Positions 34,504 through 43,109 of a stretch of DNA of 64,000 nucleotides are shown one piece after another. A model generated the notes under the pieces. The model saw nothing but the letters and a program-made list of their open reading frames with translations. It searched no databases and was not told the DNA's origin. This stretch comes from GCA-2717185 sp047517345 (GTDB taxonomy: Bacteria > Pseudomonadota > Alphaproteobacteria > UBA8366 > GCA-2717185), in NCBI GenBank assembly GCA_047517345.1, contig JAKZTB010000106.1:1-64000 (forward strand). The letters are read 5' to 3'. Both the position numbers and the translations under genes were made by a program. Positions within the stretch are counted from its first letter, which is position 1, and each line of letters begins with the position of its first letter.

Positions 34504-35642
34504 GCGGCTACGAAGCCACATTCGACGCGGAGGAAATCGCCGCCGGGATCGCCGAATGGGCGGCGATAGAAAGTCCGAGCTTCGATCCCGACGCCGTCAA
34601 CCGCATGATGGACCTGGCCGAGTCGGCGATGTCGGGTCTCGGCGCGGCGGTCGAACGGATTCCCGGCACGGACGGTTACGGCGATGTGGTCCGGGCGCGA
34701 TTCGCCTGGGGCGCGGAGCCGGGCATTCTGGTATTGGGGCACCTCGATACCGTGCATCTCGTGGGCACCCTGTCGGAAACTTTGGCGGTCCGGCGCGACG
34801 GCGACCGGCTCTACGGGCCGGGCGTGCTGGATATGAAGGGCGGGATGTACCTCGCGGTGCACACCATCGAGCAAGTCATCGCGACGCGGGAACGGCTTAC
34901 CCTGCCGATGACCTTTCTGTTCATTCCGGACGAGGAAATCGGCAGCCCGTCGACCCGCGCCCTGATCGAGGAAGAGGCGCGGGCAAACCGCTATGTGCTG
35001 GTGCCGGAACCGGGTAAACCGGACAAGTTCGTCACCGGACGGCACGCTTTCCTGCGCTATAAATTGCACACCTACGGCCGACCCGCGCATGCCGGCGTCG
35101 CCAAAGGCGTCGGACGCAGCGCGATCAGCGTCATGGCGCAACTGATCGCCCGAATCGAGGGGTTCAGCGACGTCGAACGCGAGATGACCTACAGGGTCGG
35201 CGTGATAAATGGCGGTAATTTCGTCAACGTCGTCCCGACCGAATGCCATGCCGAGGTGCTGTGCGTCGCGCCGACGCCGGAGAGCTTCGCCGAGGTCCAG
35301 CGCCGCATGGTTTCGCTCGAGTCGCCTCATCCGGAGGTGCGGCTGGAGGTCGAGCCGTGCCCGATACGGCCGCTGTTCTCGGTCCATCCGGCGACGCTCG
35401 ATCTCTTGGAAGTGGCACAGCGGGTCGCGCGCGAGGTCGGACTCGATCTCGGTCACGGCCAATTCGGCGGCGGCAGCGATGGCAATTTCACTGGCGCGCT
35501 GGGGATTCCGACACTGGACGGTCTCGGCGTCTGCGGCGACGGCGTGCACACCAAGCAGGAGCACCTGCTGGTGTCGTCGCTGGTGCCGCGGGCGCGGCTG
35601 CTCGCCGGTTTGTTCGAGGCGCTGTCGGAGCGGAACCGTTAA
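34500..35642 (+). CDS. M20/M25/M40 family metallopeptidase (glutamate carboxypeptidase/ArgE-like)
   Basis: A 380-residue dizinc hydrolase: H81 and D83 in LVLGHLDTVH, D111 in GPGVLDMKGG, catalytic E145 and ligand E146 in FIPDEEIGSP, a lid/dimer domain starting HAFLRYKLHTYGRPAHAGV, and the last His in GDGVHTKQEHL. It cleaves N-acyl amino acids or terminal Glu residues. No signal peptide is seen. It overlaps the ArsR gene by 4 bases and converges on the aminotransferase with a 4-base overlap. Confidence 0.88.
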   Translation: MSGYEATFDAEEIAAGIAEWAAIESPSFDPDAVNRMMDLAESAMSGLGAAVERIPGTDGYGDVVRARFAWGAEPGILVLGHLDTVHLVGTLSETLAVRRDGDRLYGPGVLDMKGGMYLAVHTIEQVIATRERLTLPMTFLFIPDEEIGSPSTRALIEEEARANRYVLVPEPGKPDKFVTGRHAFLRYKLHTYGRPAHAGVAKGVGRSAISVMAQLIARIEGFSDVEREMTYRVGVINGGNFVNVVPTECHAEVLCVAPTPESFAEVQRRMVSLESPHPEVRLEVEPCPIRPLFSVHPATLDLLEVAQRVAREVGLDLGHGQFGGGSDGNFTGALGIPTLDGLGVCGDGVHTKQEHLLVSSLVPRARLLAGLFEALSERNR

Positions 35643-36982
35643 CCCAGCACCGCCTTGGTCGCGTCGGCCATGATCTCGACGATACGATCGATCGACGACT
35701 CGCTGGTCACGACCGGCGGCGCCAGGCAGTAAACGTCGCCGCGCACGCGGCTGAACATGCCGCGTTCCATCGTTTCCGCATGGATCTTGGGCCCGATCGC
35801 CTCTGCCGCGTCGAAGACTTCCTTGGTCGAGCGGTCCTTGACGTACTCGACGCCGCACATCATGCCGAGCCCGCGAATATCGCCGACATTGGGGTGCTCG
35901 CCGAGCGCGTCCTTCAGGCCGTGCAGCAGACGCTTGCCCTTGGCTGCGGCTTGGCCCGGAAAATCGTCGGTTTCTATGACGTCGAGCATGGCGTTGGCGA
36001 TGGCGCAGCCGACCGGGTGCGCGCTGTACGTGTAGGCGTGCATGAAGGGCTTGCCGCTGTCGTCCATGGTCCGGGCGATCTCATCGCTGACGCCGATACC
36101 GCCGAGTGGGAAGTAACCCGAGGTGATCGCCTTGGCGAACTGGATCAGGTCGGGTTGCACGCCCCAATGCTCCAGCCCGAACATTGTGCCGGTTCGGCCG
36201 AAGCCGGTGATCACCTCGTCGGAGACCAGCAGCACGTCGTACTGGTCGCAGATTTCGCGGATGCGCGGGAAATAATCGTCCTGCGGCACGATTACGCCGC
36301 CCGCGCCCTGTACCGGTTCGGCGATGAACATGGCGACGGTGTCCGGCCCGGCGTCGAGAATCGCCTTTTCCAGCTCGTTTGCCGCGGCGATGCCCTGACT
36401 CTCACCGGCGGGCGCTTCGTAGAAATAGGGGTAGGGCCCCGGGATGTGGATGAAGCCCGGCACCCGCGGCTCTAACATCGCCCAATAGGCGTCGATGCCG
36501 GTCGCGCTCATCGCCGCCAAAGTTACGCCGTGATAGCCCCAGATGCGCGAGATGACCTTGGTCTTTTCCGGCTTGCCCTTCAGCTTCCAGTAATAGCGCG
36601 CCATCTTGATGTTGGTGTCGGTCGCCTCGCCGCCGCCGGAGGTGAAGTAGAAATGGTTGATATTGGGATAGGTGATGCCGGCAAGCCGTTCCGCCAGTTC
36701 GATGGCGCGCGGGTTCGAACTGCCCGCATAGCCGGACGCGTAGGCCATCTCGGTGAGTTGTTTCGCGCCGGCCTCCGCCAGCTCGCGCCTACCGTTGCCC
36801 GCCGTGTTGTTCCACAGGCCCGAGAGACCGTCGATGTATTGGTCGCCGTTGGCGTCGACCAGGAATTCGCCTTCGCCGCCGACCCAGACCTTGCCGCCGG
36901 TATGGGCTGCCTTGCTGTGCAGCGGGTGAATGAGATGGGCCATGTCCCGATCGAGCAGGGCGGCTTCGGCATTGTTCGACAT
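35639..36982 (-). CDS. Class III aminotransferase (omega-aminotransferase)
   Basis: A 447-residue PLP enzyme: FYFTSGGGEATDTNIKMAR (phosphate loop), WGYHGVTLAAMSATG, the PLP-ring Asp D255 in LLVSDEVITGFGRTG, and the Schiff-base K284 in FAKAITSGYFPLGG. These fit aspartate-aminotransferase superfamily subgroup II enzymes that use beta-alanine, GABA, taurine or similar amines with pyruvate or 2-oxoglutarate. It is divergent from a CMD protein gene and converges on the peptidase. The amine donor is unknown. Confidence 0.9.
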   Translation of the reverse strand: MSNNAEAALLDRDMAHLIHPLHSKAAHTGGKVWVGGEGEFLVDANGDQYIDGLSGLWNNTAGNGRRELAEAGAKQLTEMAYASGYAGSSNPRAIELAERLAGITYPNINHFYFTSGGGEATDTNIKMARYYWKLKGKPEKTKVISRIWGYHGVTLAAMSATGIDAYWAMLEPRVPGFIHIPGPYPYFYEAPAGESQGIAAANELEKAILDAGPDTVAMFIAEPVQGAGGVIVPQDDYFPRIREICDQYDVLLVSDEVITGFGRTGTMFGLEHWGVQPDLIQFAKAITSGYFPLGGIGVSDEIARTMDDSGKPFMHAYTYSAHPVGCAIANAMLDVIETDDFPGQAAAKGKRLLHGLKDALGEHPNVGDIRGLGMMCGVEYVKDRSTKEVFDAAEAIGPKIHAETMERGMFSRVRGDVYCLAPPVVTSESSIDRIVEIMADATKAVLG

Positions 36983-37135
36983 ATTCAGTACCTCGGAGGT
37001 TTAGGCGGTAAACCAGAAGTTTGCGTGCCGCACCGTTGTTCGATCAAGCGAAATCGGCAGGGCTGCTTGCGTGATTTGGCTGTGCCGAGGGCACGGTTTA
37101 GGCTGATGCTTCAACCCATGAAGGAGCAGTAAACG

Positions 37136-37537
37136 ATGTCCAGAAGTCAGGCCTACGAGAAAGGCAGCGAAATTCGCCAGGAATTGATGGGCGACGCCAT
37201 GGCGAACGACATGGCGAAGACGGTCTATGACGACCCGATCATGGAGAAGTTCGGCGACTACGCGCGCGAGGCGGTGTTCGGCCTGTTGTGGTCCAGGCCC
37301 GGTCTCGACCTGAAGACGCGTACGCTGATCTGCTGCATCACGGATACGGCGACCGGTCGCTGGCCGGAGTTGGAAATCCACCTGCGGATGGCGCGCCGCC
37401 AAGGCTGGACCGAGGACGAGCTGTCGGAAGCGCTGCTGCACACCTCGGGCTATATCGGCGTCCCCTCGGTGCGCGAGGCGATGATCGTCGCGAAGGAAGT
37501 GTTCGCCAAGATGCGGGCGGAAGATAGCGGCGATTAG
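37136..37537 (+). CDS. Carboxymuconolactone decarboxylase family protein
   Basis: A 133-residue AhpD/CMD-fold protein with LLWSRPGLDLKTRTLICCITDTATGRWPE and LEIHLRMARRQGWTEDELSEALLHTSGYIG, the signature helical blocks of 4-carboxymuconolactone decarboxylase. The CxxC of AhpD peroxidases is replaced by ICCIT, so decarboxylase-like rather than peroxidase activity is expected. ATG 37136 follows AAGGAG. A DUF952 gene follows after 23 bases. Confidence 0.85.
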   Translation: MSRSQAYEKGSEIRQELMGDAMANDMAKTVYDDPIMEKFGDYAREAVFGLLWSRPGLDLKTRTLICCITDTATGRWPELEIHLRMARRQGWTEDELSEALLHTSGYIGVPSVREAMIVAKEVFAKMRAEDSGD

Positions 37538-37560
37538 GGTGTACGGGCAAGCATCGCGCC

Positions 37561-37889
37561 GTGATCTACAAAATCTGCACCGAGGATGAGTGGCGCGACG
37601 CGGAACGGAACGGCGAATTCACCGGCAGCGCGATCGACATCGCGGACGGGTTCATCCACTTCTCGACCGCCGCCCAGGTCGAAGAGACTGCGCGGCGGCA
37701 TTTCGCGGGGCAGACGGACCTGGTGCTTGTCGCGGTCGATCCGGAGAGGCTTGGCGATGCGCTGATATGGGAGCCGTCGCGCGGCGGAGATTTTTTCCGC
37801 ACCTTCTTGGCGCACTATCGGCGGCTGCTGTGGCGTCAGCAGTGCTCTTGCCGCTCGGCGATGACGGCGCACACGTCTTTCCGGAGTAG
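37561..37889 (+). pseudogene. DUF952 domain gene with a frameshift at a T6 tract
   Basis: The frame from GTG 37561 reads MIYKICTEDEWRDAE, GFIHFSTAAQVEETARRHF and LVLVAVDPERLGDALIWEPSRGGDFF, a typical DUF952 protein. After the T run at 37791-37796 this frame derails. The next frame continues FFPHLLGALSAAAVASAVLLPLGDDGAHVFPE and stops at 37889, exactly the family's usual end. One more T (T7) restores a 110-residue protein. So this is either a real single-base deletion or a homopolymer assembly error. Function of DUF952 proteins is unknown. Confidence 0.75.
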
Positions 37890-37891
37890 CT

Positions 37892-38482
37892 CTAACCCCC
37901 GATCCACAGGCTCCATACCGCCAGCAGCGGCGTCTCATACGATCGCATCGCGTGGCTTATGTTGGGAATGTTGTGGACGGTGCCGCCGAGACCGGGCTTG
38001 TGCCAGGTGCCTTCGTTCTGGCGCCAGGCGCTGTCGGAGAGGACGGCGTAGATCTCTTCGGGCGGATGGTTGTGGTCGGGATAGACGGTATCAGGTGCGA
38101 CCAGGCTGACCCCGATCCGCACATCGTTGCGCTGCTCGATGCCGTCGACGCCGACGACTACAGCATTGGCGTGCCGGTTTCGGAAATGGTCGTCTGTCGT
38201 CGGTTTCATCAGCCAGCCCAGTTGCGGCTCAATGGCGGCCAACGCCGCGCCGAGCTGGACCGTTCGCTCCGGGCCTTCTTTGGCGTTCTCGAAGGCGGCG
38301 GGCAGATGGTCGCAGACCGGCAGCCGGTTCGGATCCCTCGGTTCGTGGCGGCCACCGTCTTTTGCAAGCGCGTCGAAGATATTCTTCGCTGCCGGTTTGG
38401 CACCCTCCGGCAGACCGCCCTCGAAGACGGCCCGCTTTACCGAATCGATGAAATGCTGCAGTTCCGGGGATCGTTCGCTCAT
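37892..38482 (-). CDS. DMSP lyase family cupin (DddK/DddW/DddQ-like)
   Basis: A 196-residue cupin. The metal motif in YPDHNHPPEEIYAVLS gives H137, H139, E143 and Y145, with H177 in PNISHAMRS. This H-x-H-x3-E-x-Y...H spacing is what I recall for cupin DMSP lyases, where the Tyr is the base that releases dimethyl sulfide and acrylate. GGTVHNIPNISHAM and LLAVWSLWIGG are also typical. The N-terminal helical part is longer than in DddK and more like DddQ. It overlaps the PhyH-type gene by 4 bases (ATGA) as the last gene of a six-gene operon. Many proteins in this family have unproved substrates, so DMSP cleavage is a hypothesis. Confidence 0.72.
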   Translation of the reverse strand: MSERSPELQHFIDSVKRAVFEGGLPEGAKPAAKNIFDALAKDGGRHEPRDPNRLPVCDHLPAAFENAKEGPERTVQLGAALAAIEPQLGWLMKPTTDDHFRNRHANAVVVGVDGIEQRNDVRIGVSLVAPDTVYPDHNHPPEEIYAVLSDSAWRQNEGTWHKPGLGGTVHNIPNISHAMRSYETPLLAVWSLWIGG

Positions 38483-39333
38483 GACGGGCTTGCTCCCTCC
38501 CCGCCATAGACCCCGGTCGGCTTGAGCGGGCTGTTGGCGAAGACGTTCTTGCCCGTCTTCTGCGTCGTGTTGCGCCAGGCGGCCAGTTCCTCCGGCCCGA
38601 ACTCGATCTTCGGCGACGGGTCGATATCGACGTTGTTGTAGGTATTGACGCCGCGCACCAGCATCGCGGAATCGCGGTGCGCGCGAACCTCCGTGTGAGT
38701 CGGCATCATCTCCACCAGCAGGATGACGCGCCGATCCTTGGCACGGTTGATGTTGGAGCCATGGATGATGCCGGCGTTGAACAGGCCGATCTCGCCTGGT
38801 TTGAGGACGATGTCGACGGCTTTCGATTCGTCGAAGCCTTCGGAAATGTACTGGCCGCGCGACAGGATGCTGTCCGGATTTCCCGTATCGGTGTGTTCCA
38901 GGATGCCGGTCTTGTGCGAGCCGGGGATGACCTTGAGGCAGCCATGGTCGAGCGAACATTCCTCAAGCGCTAGCGCGCCGATCACCAATATGGGCCGGAT
39001 CGGGTTGTACGCGCCGTCCTGGTGCCAGCCGGCATGGGTTTTGCCGTCCGGGCTCTTGATTCGGAAGGCCATGCTGTAGCACAGGATGTTCGGCCCGATC
39101 AGGTCTTCATAGACGTCGAGGATCCCCGGATGCCGCGCGATCTCTTCCACCCACGGGCACAGCAGGTGCGACTTGCTCTTCAACTTGAGTCGGTCGTTGG
39201 GATGCTTTGCCTCGAACGCTTCCAGGCAGCCGTTGAAATACGCGACTTCGTCCGCCATGAGCACGGGAACCGGCGGCAGGAATCCCTGCTCGTGAAACTG
39301 TTCGACGGCGTCTTGGGAGAGAACTTTTGGCAT
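38479..39333 (-). CDS. Phytanoyl-CoA dioxygenase (PhyH) family protein
   Basis: A 284-residue Fe(II)/2-oxoglutarate dioxygenase with iron ligands H104 and D106 in AGWHQDGAYN and H191 in GIIHGSNIN, followed by the Arg-rich DRRVILLVEMMPT that binds 2-oxoglutarate. SYxMAFRIKSPDGKTH and LKVIPGSHKTGIL are standard PhyH landmarks. It would hydroxylate a small substrate. The ATG shares bases with the SDR stop (TAATG) and its own TGA overlaps the cupin start, so all three are translationally coupled. The substrate is unknown. Confidence 0.88.
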   Translation of the reverse strand: MPKVLSQDAVEQFHEQGFLPPVPVLMADEVAYFNGCLEAFEAKHPNDRLKLKSKSHLLCPWVEEIARHPGILDVYEDLIGPNILCYSMAFRIKSPDGKTHAGWHQDGAYNPIRPILVIGALALEECSLDHGCLKVIPGSHKTGILEHTDTGNPDSILSRGQYISEGFDESKAVDIVLKPGEIGLFNAGIIHGSNINRAKDRRVILLVEMMPTHTEVRAHRDSAMLVRGVNTYNNVDIDPSPKIEFGPEELAAWRNTTQKTGKNVFANSPLKPTGVYGGEGASPS

Positions 39334-40103
39334 TACCGCAGACTCCCCCCGCCATCGACCGAGAAGACGACGCCGTTGACCCAGCTTGCCTTGTCGGAAG
39401 CGAGGAAGGCGACGACGTTGGCGCATTCCTCCGACGTGCCGACCCGGCCGCCGGGCCCCTCGACAGGCAGCTCCTGCCAGCGTTCCGGATCGCCCAACTC
39501 TTTCTCCGCCTGGACCTTGCGCATGGTGACAAGGCGTTCGGTTTCGATCGGGCCGGGATGGATGCCGACGACGCGCACGCCGTGGTCAAAGCTTTCCCGG
39601 CCGAGCCCGCGCGTGAACCCCACCAGGCTCGAATTGCCCGCCGCCCCGGCGATGTAGTTGGGGCTCGGTCGGACCGCGGCGTTGCCCAGCACGTTGACGA
39701 TGACGCCGCTGCCGCGTTTGCACATGGCGGGATAGATAATGCGGCTGATATTGATGTAGCCGAATACTTTCAGGTCCCAGGCGGTGCGCCAGGTTTCCTC
39801 GTCGATCATCTCGATATCGCCCGCCGGGATGGCGCCGGCGTTGTTTACCAGGATGTCGACGTCCTTGCAGGTCTCCGCCAGCTTGCAGGCGGTGGCGCTG
39901 TCGGACAGGTCGCCGGCATGGACCGTGACCTGCGCGCCGTGCGCGGCGTTGATCTCGTCGCGCGCCTTCTCCAGATCCGCCGCCGTGCGCGACGCGATGT
40001 GCAGCGAGCAGCCCTCCGCCGCCAGGGCTTCGGCCACAGCGCGCCCGATACCCTTCGATGCGCCGGTCACCAGCGCGGTCTTGCCGTTGAGGCCGAGGTC
40101 CAT
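39333..40103 (-). CDS. Atypical SDR family oxidoreductase lacking the catalytic Ser and Lys
   Basis: A 256-residue classical-SDR fold: LNGKTALVTGASKGIGRAVAE, DILVNNAGAIPAGDIE and a C-terminal WVNGVVFSVDGGGSLR. The active site is unusual: VNVLGNAA replaces the usual serine strand, and the tyrosine motif is NYIAGAAGN, so the Lys of YxxxK is absent. Several SDRs share this NYIAGAAG pattern, so it may be a subfamily with a different mechanism or a binding role. It sits 15 bases after the amidohydrolase and overlaps the PhyH gene. Confidence 0.85.
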   Translation of the reverse strand: MDLGLNGKTALVTGASKGIGRAVAEALAAEGCSLHIASRTAADLEKARDEINAAHGAQVTVHAGDLSDSATACKLAETCKDVDILVNNAGAIPAGDIEMIDEETWRTAWDLKVFGYINISRIIYPAMCKRGSGVIVNVLGNAAVRPSPNYIAGAAGNSSLVGFTRGLGRESFDHGVRVVGIHPGPIETERLVTMRKVQAEKELGDPERWQELPVEGPGGRVGTSEECANVVAFLASDKASWVNGVVFSVDGGGSLR

Positions 40104-40118
40104 GAGGATTCCTTTCGA

Positions 40119-41348
40119 TCAGTCGGCAGCGCCGCTCGGTTTGTTGGGATAGTCGGCCAGATCGAAGCCGAACATGCGCTTGGCGTTGAGGCCGAGGATT
40201 TTGGCCCGCTGCGCGTCATTCATGCCCTGCATGGTCCGCTCGATGGCGGCGGCGGAATGCGGCCAGGTGCCTTCATGGTGGGGATAGTCGTTGGCCCACA
40301 TGAAATTGTCCCAGAGATTGTATTGGTCAGCCAGTAGTAGTCCGGCCTCGTCTTCCTGGAAGCTGGCGGCGCCGTGCGCGCGGAAATAGTCGCTCGGCAG
40401 GCCCTGCAGTTTCGGGCGGACCCAGAAATGATGCTTCTTGTAGGCCTCGTCCATGGCGTCGAGGACCCACGGCACCCAGCCGATGCCGGCTTCGATCAGG
40501 GCGAACTTGATTTTCGGGAACCGTTCGAGAACACCGGAGGAGCAGAGGTTCGCCAGTGGCTCGATGGTCGGCGACAGCGAATGGGTGACGTAGTTGATGA
40601 CCGCGCCGCCATTGCCCTTCGACGCGCGCGGGTCGCGGCCTGTCGAGACGTGGAAGGTGATCGGCAGGCCGGTCTCCTCAAGCAGCGCCCACATCGGATC
40701 GAATTCCGGCAGATTGTAGTTGGCGTGGTCGACATCGTGCCCACCCCAGATCGGTTTGCAGGGCAAAGTGAGGCCGCGGAAGCCGAGGGCGGCGACCCGT
40801 TCGATCTCTTTCATCGCGCCGTCGAAATCGCCGGTCGCGATGGCCGCCATCGGCGATATGGTATTGTTGTGCGGGCCGAAATCCTCCCACGCCCAGTCGT
40901 TCCACACACGGCATTGCGCCATGGCGAAGACAGGATCTGGCGTTGCCCACATGGCGAGGCCCTTGTTCGGGAACATGACCTCGGCATCGATGCCGTCGTA
41001 CCTGTTGTCTTTGAGCCGCCCTTCCACGGTGGCGCCCGCCTTGCTGCGTACGCCGTCTTCGCCGAGCATTTTGAAATCGAAGATACGGGACTTGCGGTAG
41101 CCTTCGGTGATGCGCCACTGTTTACCGTTCTCGTCGGTTTCCACCCGGGGGATGCGGTCGATATATTTCGTGTCGATCCGCTTCGCCCAGAGGTCGAAAG
41201 GCTCGTTGGCGTGCGTGTCGGCCGAAATCATCAGGTACTTGTTCGGATCGTCCCGCCGGGCCGTGCGGGTCCAGCCTTCCGGCCCCGGCGTTTCGGTCCG
41301 CCACAGATTCTCCTCGTTGATCTCGTAACTCGTTTGTTCTGACATCAT
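40119..41348 (-). CDS. Amidohydrolase family protein (metal-dependent, ACMSD-like superfamily)
   Basis: A 409-residue barrel hydrolase with YLMISADTHANEPFDLWAKR in place of the usual HxH (DTHANEP), ITFHVSTGRDPRA, FALIEAGIGWVPWVLDAMDEA and FMWANDYPHHEGTWPHS, which carries the conserved Asp. Such proteins in thiolase clusters hydrolyse or decarboxylate CoA-bound or free ring-cleavage products. It starts 10 bases after the DUF35 gene (ATG 41348 or 41345) in the six-gene operon. Confidence 0.85.
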   Translation of the reverse strand: MMSEQTSYEINEENLWRTETPGPEGWTRTARRDDPNKYLMISADTHANEPFDLWAKRIDTKYIDRIPRVETDENGKQWRITEGYRKSRIFDFKMLGEDGVRSKAGATVEGRLKDNRYDGIDAEVMFPNKGLAMWATPDPVFAMAQCRVWNDWAWEDFGPHNNTISPMAAIATGDFDGAMKEIERVAALGFRGLTLPCKPIWGGHDVDHANYNLPEFDPMWALLEETGLPITFHVSTGRDPRASKGNGGAVINYVTHSLSPTIEPLANLCSSGVLERFPKIKFALIEAGIGWVPWVLDAMDEAYKKHHFWVRPKLQGLPSDYFRAHGAASFQEDEAGLLLADQYNLWDNFMWANDYPHHEGTWPHSAAAIERTMQGMNDAQRAKILGLNAKRMFGFDLADYPNKPSGAAD

Positions 41349-41358
41349 GCTCTCCCGA

Positions 41359-41799
41359 TCAATCCGCGACCCGCCACTGCACGAGCGTATAGGGCTTGTC
41401 GCCGCCGTGCTGTTCGAAAATCGCCTTTACCTTTGCGCCGATTGTCACGTCTTGCGCAGGATCGCCCAACAGGTTGCCGATCATGCGGACATTCCCCGCA
41501 TGCGGCAGCTCGACCAGGACGACGATATAGGGGCCGCGCCCTTGCAGTGCCGGATGCACCGGGTGCCATGCGCGCTCCCAGCTGTAGATGGTGCCTTCGC
41601 CTTCGACCGGGGTCCATTCCATGTTGAAGGAGTTGCATTCGTGGCAGATCCATTCGGGGCCCCACTGCCAAGTACCGCAATCGCCGCAACGCTGGATCTG
41701 CAGTTTGCCCTCTAACAGCCCGTCCCAATAGGGCTTGTCGAGTCCGTCATTCTGCGGCACGGGAATCGGCATGCCTTCCGGCAGATAGGTCTCGCTCAT
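41359..41799 (-). CDS. Zn-ribbon/OB-fold DUF35 protein (thiolase partner)
   Basis: A 146-residue DUF35 protein: a rubredoxin-like zinc ribbon with C38, C41, C52 and C55 (QRCGDCG...WICHEC), then an OB-fold (GEGTIYSWERAWHPVHPAL, YIVVLVELPHAGNVRMIGNLL). Proteins of this type form complexes with thiolase-like enzymes, for example with Ltp2 aldolases in steroid side-chain breakdown. Its ATG overlaps the thiolase TGA by 4 bases, strongly implying such a pair here. Confidence 0.88.
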   Translation of the reverse strand: MSETYLPEGMPIPVPQNDGLDKPYWDGLLEGKLQIQRCGDCGTWQWGPEWICHECNSFNMEWTPVEGEGTIYSWERAWHPVHPALQGRGPYIVVLVELPHAGNVRMIGNLLGDPAQDVTIGAKVKAIFEQHGGDKPYTLVQWRVAD

Positions 41800-42977
41800 A
41801 TTGTGGCCTCCGATCCCATAATGACGGTGCTGACGTGGTGGACCATCGGTCCTGCGATGTTGAGAGCGACGTCGGCGCCCGGAATCTGGTTCGCGGACTC
41901 GCCGCGAATTTGCCGCACCGCCTCGATCTGCAGACCAAGACCGTGCATGTAGCACTCCGCCAGATTGCCGCCGCTGGTGTTGAGCGGCATCTTGCCGTCC
42001 GGTGCGGCGAGGTTTTCTAAGGTGAAGAACTCGTTGCATTCGTCTGGTTCGCAAAAGCCGTGTTCCACCACCGCCATCATCACACCGATGGTGAAGTTCT
42101 CATAGCTCTGCACCACGTCGACGTCTCCCGGCGTGACCTCTGCCATTTCGTAGAGGCGCGGCGCGAGGCTGGAAAAGCTGGAAGATGGGAAATTGCTGGC
42201 GTTCATGACCGGCGCGCCGCAGCGATGGTCGGAACCTTGCGCCGCCCCCAGAACGTAGGCAGGCTTCTTCTTCAAATCCTTCGCCTTCTCGGCCGAGACG
42301 ATGATGATTGCCGCGGCGCCGTCATTCTCCTGACAGCAGTCGAAGAGCCGGCAGGGTTCCGCGATCCAGCGGGAGTCGTCGTATTTCTTCTCCGTCAGCG
42401 GCCGGTTGTACATGACGGCGCGGGGATTGTTCTGGGCGTGATGGTAGGACGCCATCGAGATGGCGCGCAGCACGCTGTGCTCGACTTTGTGCTCGTGCAT
42501 GAAACGCATCGCCCGCATCGCGTATTTCTGCAGCGGCGACATCACGCCGTAGGGCGACATATAGGCAGGATCGCCGCTGACCACGGAAACGGGTGGGGCC
42601 TTTCCGAAACGCTGGAATTGACCTTGCGCCAGACCGCGGAAGGCCACGACACAATCCGCGAAACCGACCGCGACCGCCGCCGCGGCATTGCCGACGGCCG
42701 CCGCGACCCCGCCGCCGCCGCCGCCCCAATTCATATTGGAGTACCGCAAATCATTGATGCCGAGCGCTGCCGCCAGCCGCGTTGGCTCGTTGCGGTCGTT
42801 GCTGTAGGACGCGAATCCGTCGATTTCCTTCGGGTTGATGCCCGCATCTTCGCAGGCCTTGAGGATGGCCTGCAGGACCAGGACGAATTCCGGGTCGGGC
42901 GATTGCCCGTGTTTGTAATAGGTCGTTTCGCCGATCCCGACGACCGCCGTCTTGCCTCGTAACGTTCGATTGCTCAT
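41796..42977 (-). CDS. Thiolase family protein (Ltp2/lipid-transfer-like)
   Basis: A 393-residue thiolase-like protein beginning KTAVVGIGETTYYKHGQSP, with LKACEDAGINPKEIDGFASYS, a glycine-rich WGGGGGGVAAAVGNAAAAVA, DVVQSYENFTIGVMMAVVEHGFC and LNTSGGNLAECYMHGLG. The usual nucleophilic Cys environment of degradative thiolases is not evident, as in the Ltp2-type retro-aldolases that pair with DUF35 proteins. It is the first gene of the operon that runs to the DMSP-lyase-like cupin. The likely reaction is C-C cleavage or condensation of an acyl-CoA; the substrate is unknown. Confidence 0.85.
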   Translation of the reverse strand: MSNRTLRGKTAVVGIGETTYYKHGQSPDPEFVLVLQAILKACEDAGINPKEIDGFASYSNDRNEPTRLAAALGINDLRYSNMNWGGGGGGVAAAVGNAAAAVAVGFADCVVAFRGLAQGQFQRFGKAPPVSVVSGDPAYMSPYGVMSPLQKYAMRAMRFMHEHKVEHSVLRAISMASYHHAQNNPRAVMYNRPLTEKKYDDSRWIAEPCRLFDCCQENDGAAAIIIVSAEKAKDLKKKPAYVLGAAQGSDHRCGAPVMNASNFPSSSFSSLAPRLYEMAEVTPGDVDVVQSYENFTIGVMMAVVEHGFCEPDECNEFFTLENLAAPDGKMPLNTSGGNLAECYMHGLGLQIEAVRQIRGESANQIPGADVALNIAGPMVHHVSTVIMGSEATI

Positions 42978-43109
42978 TCGGATGCCTGCTCCCTTCGATG
43001 AGCCGCCAAACTAGCAACCCGACCTCCCTTGCGACAAGGCGTCGCTTTTCATAACCGGTTAGCGCGGTCTGGTGTCGGATAGGTGACCGAAGACGGCTGT
43101 ACCGCCGGA

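Noticed and set aside
37561..38109. Longer DUF952 protein ending at 38109
   Set aside because: Beyond the T6 run the frame gives Ser/Arg/Cys-rich sequence antisense to the cupin gene, while the alternative frame keeps the family C-terminus.
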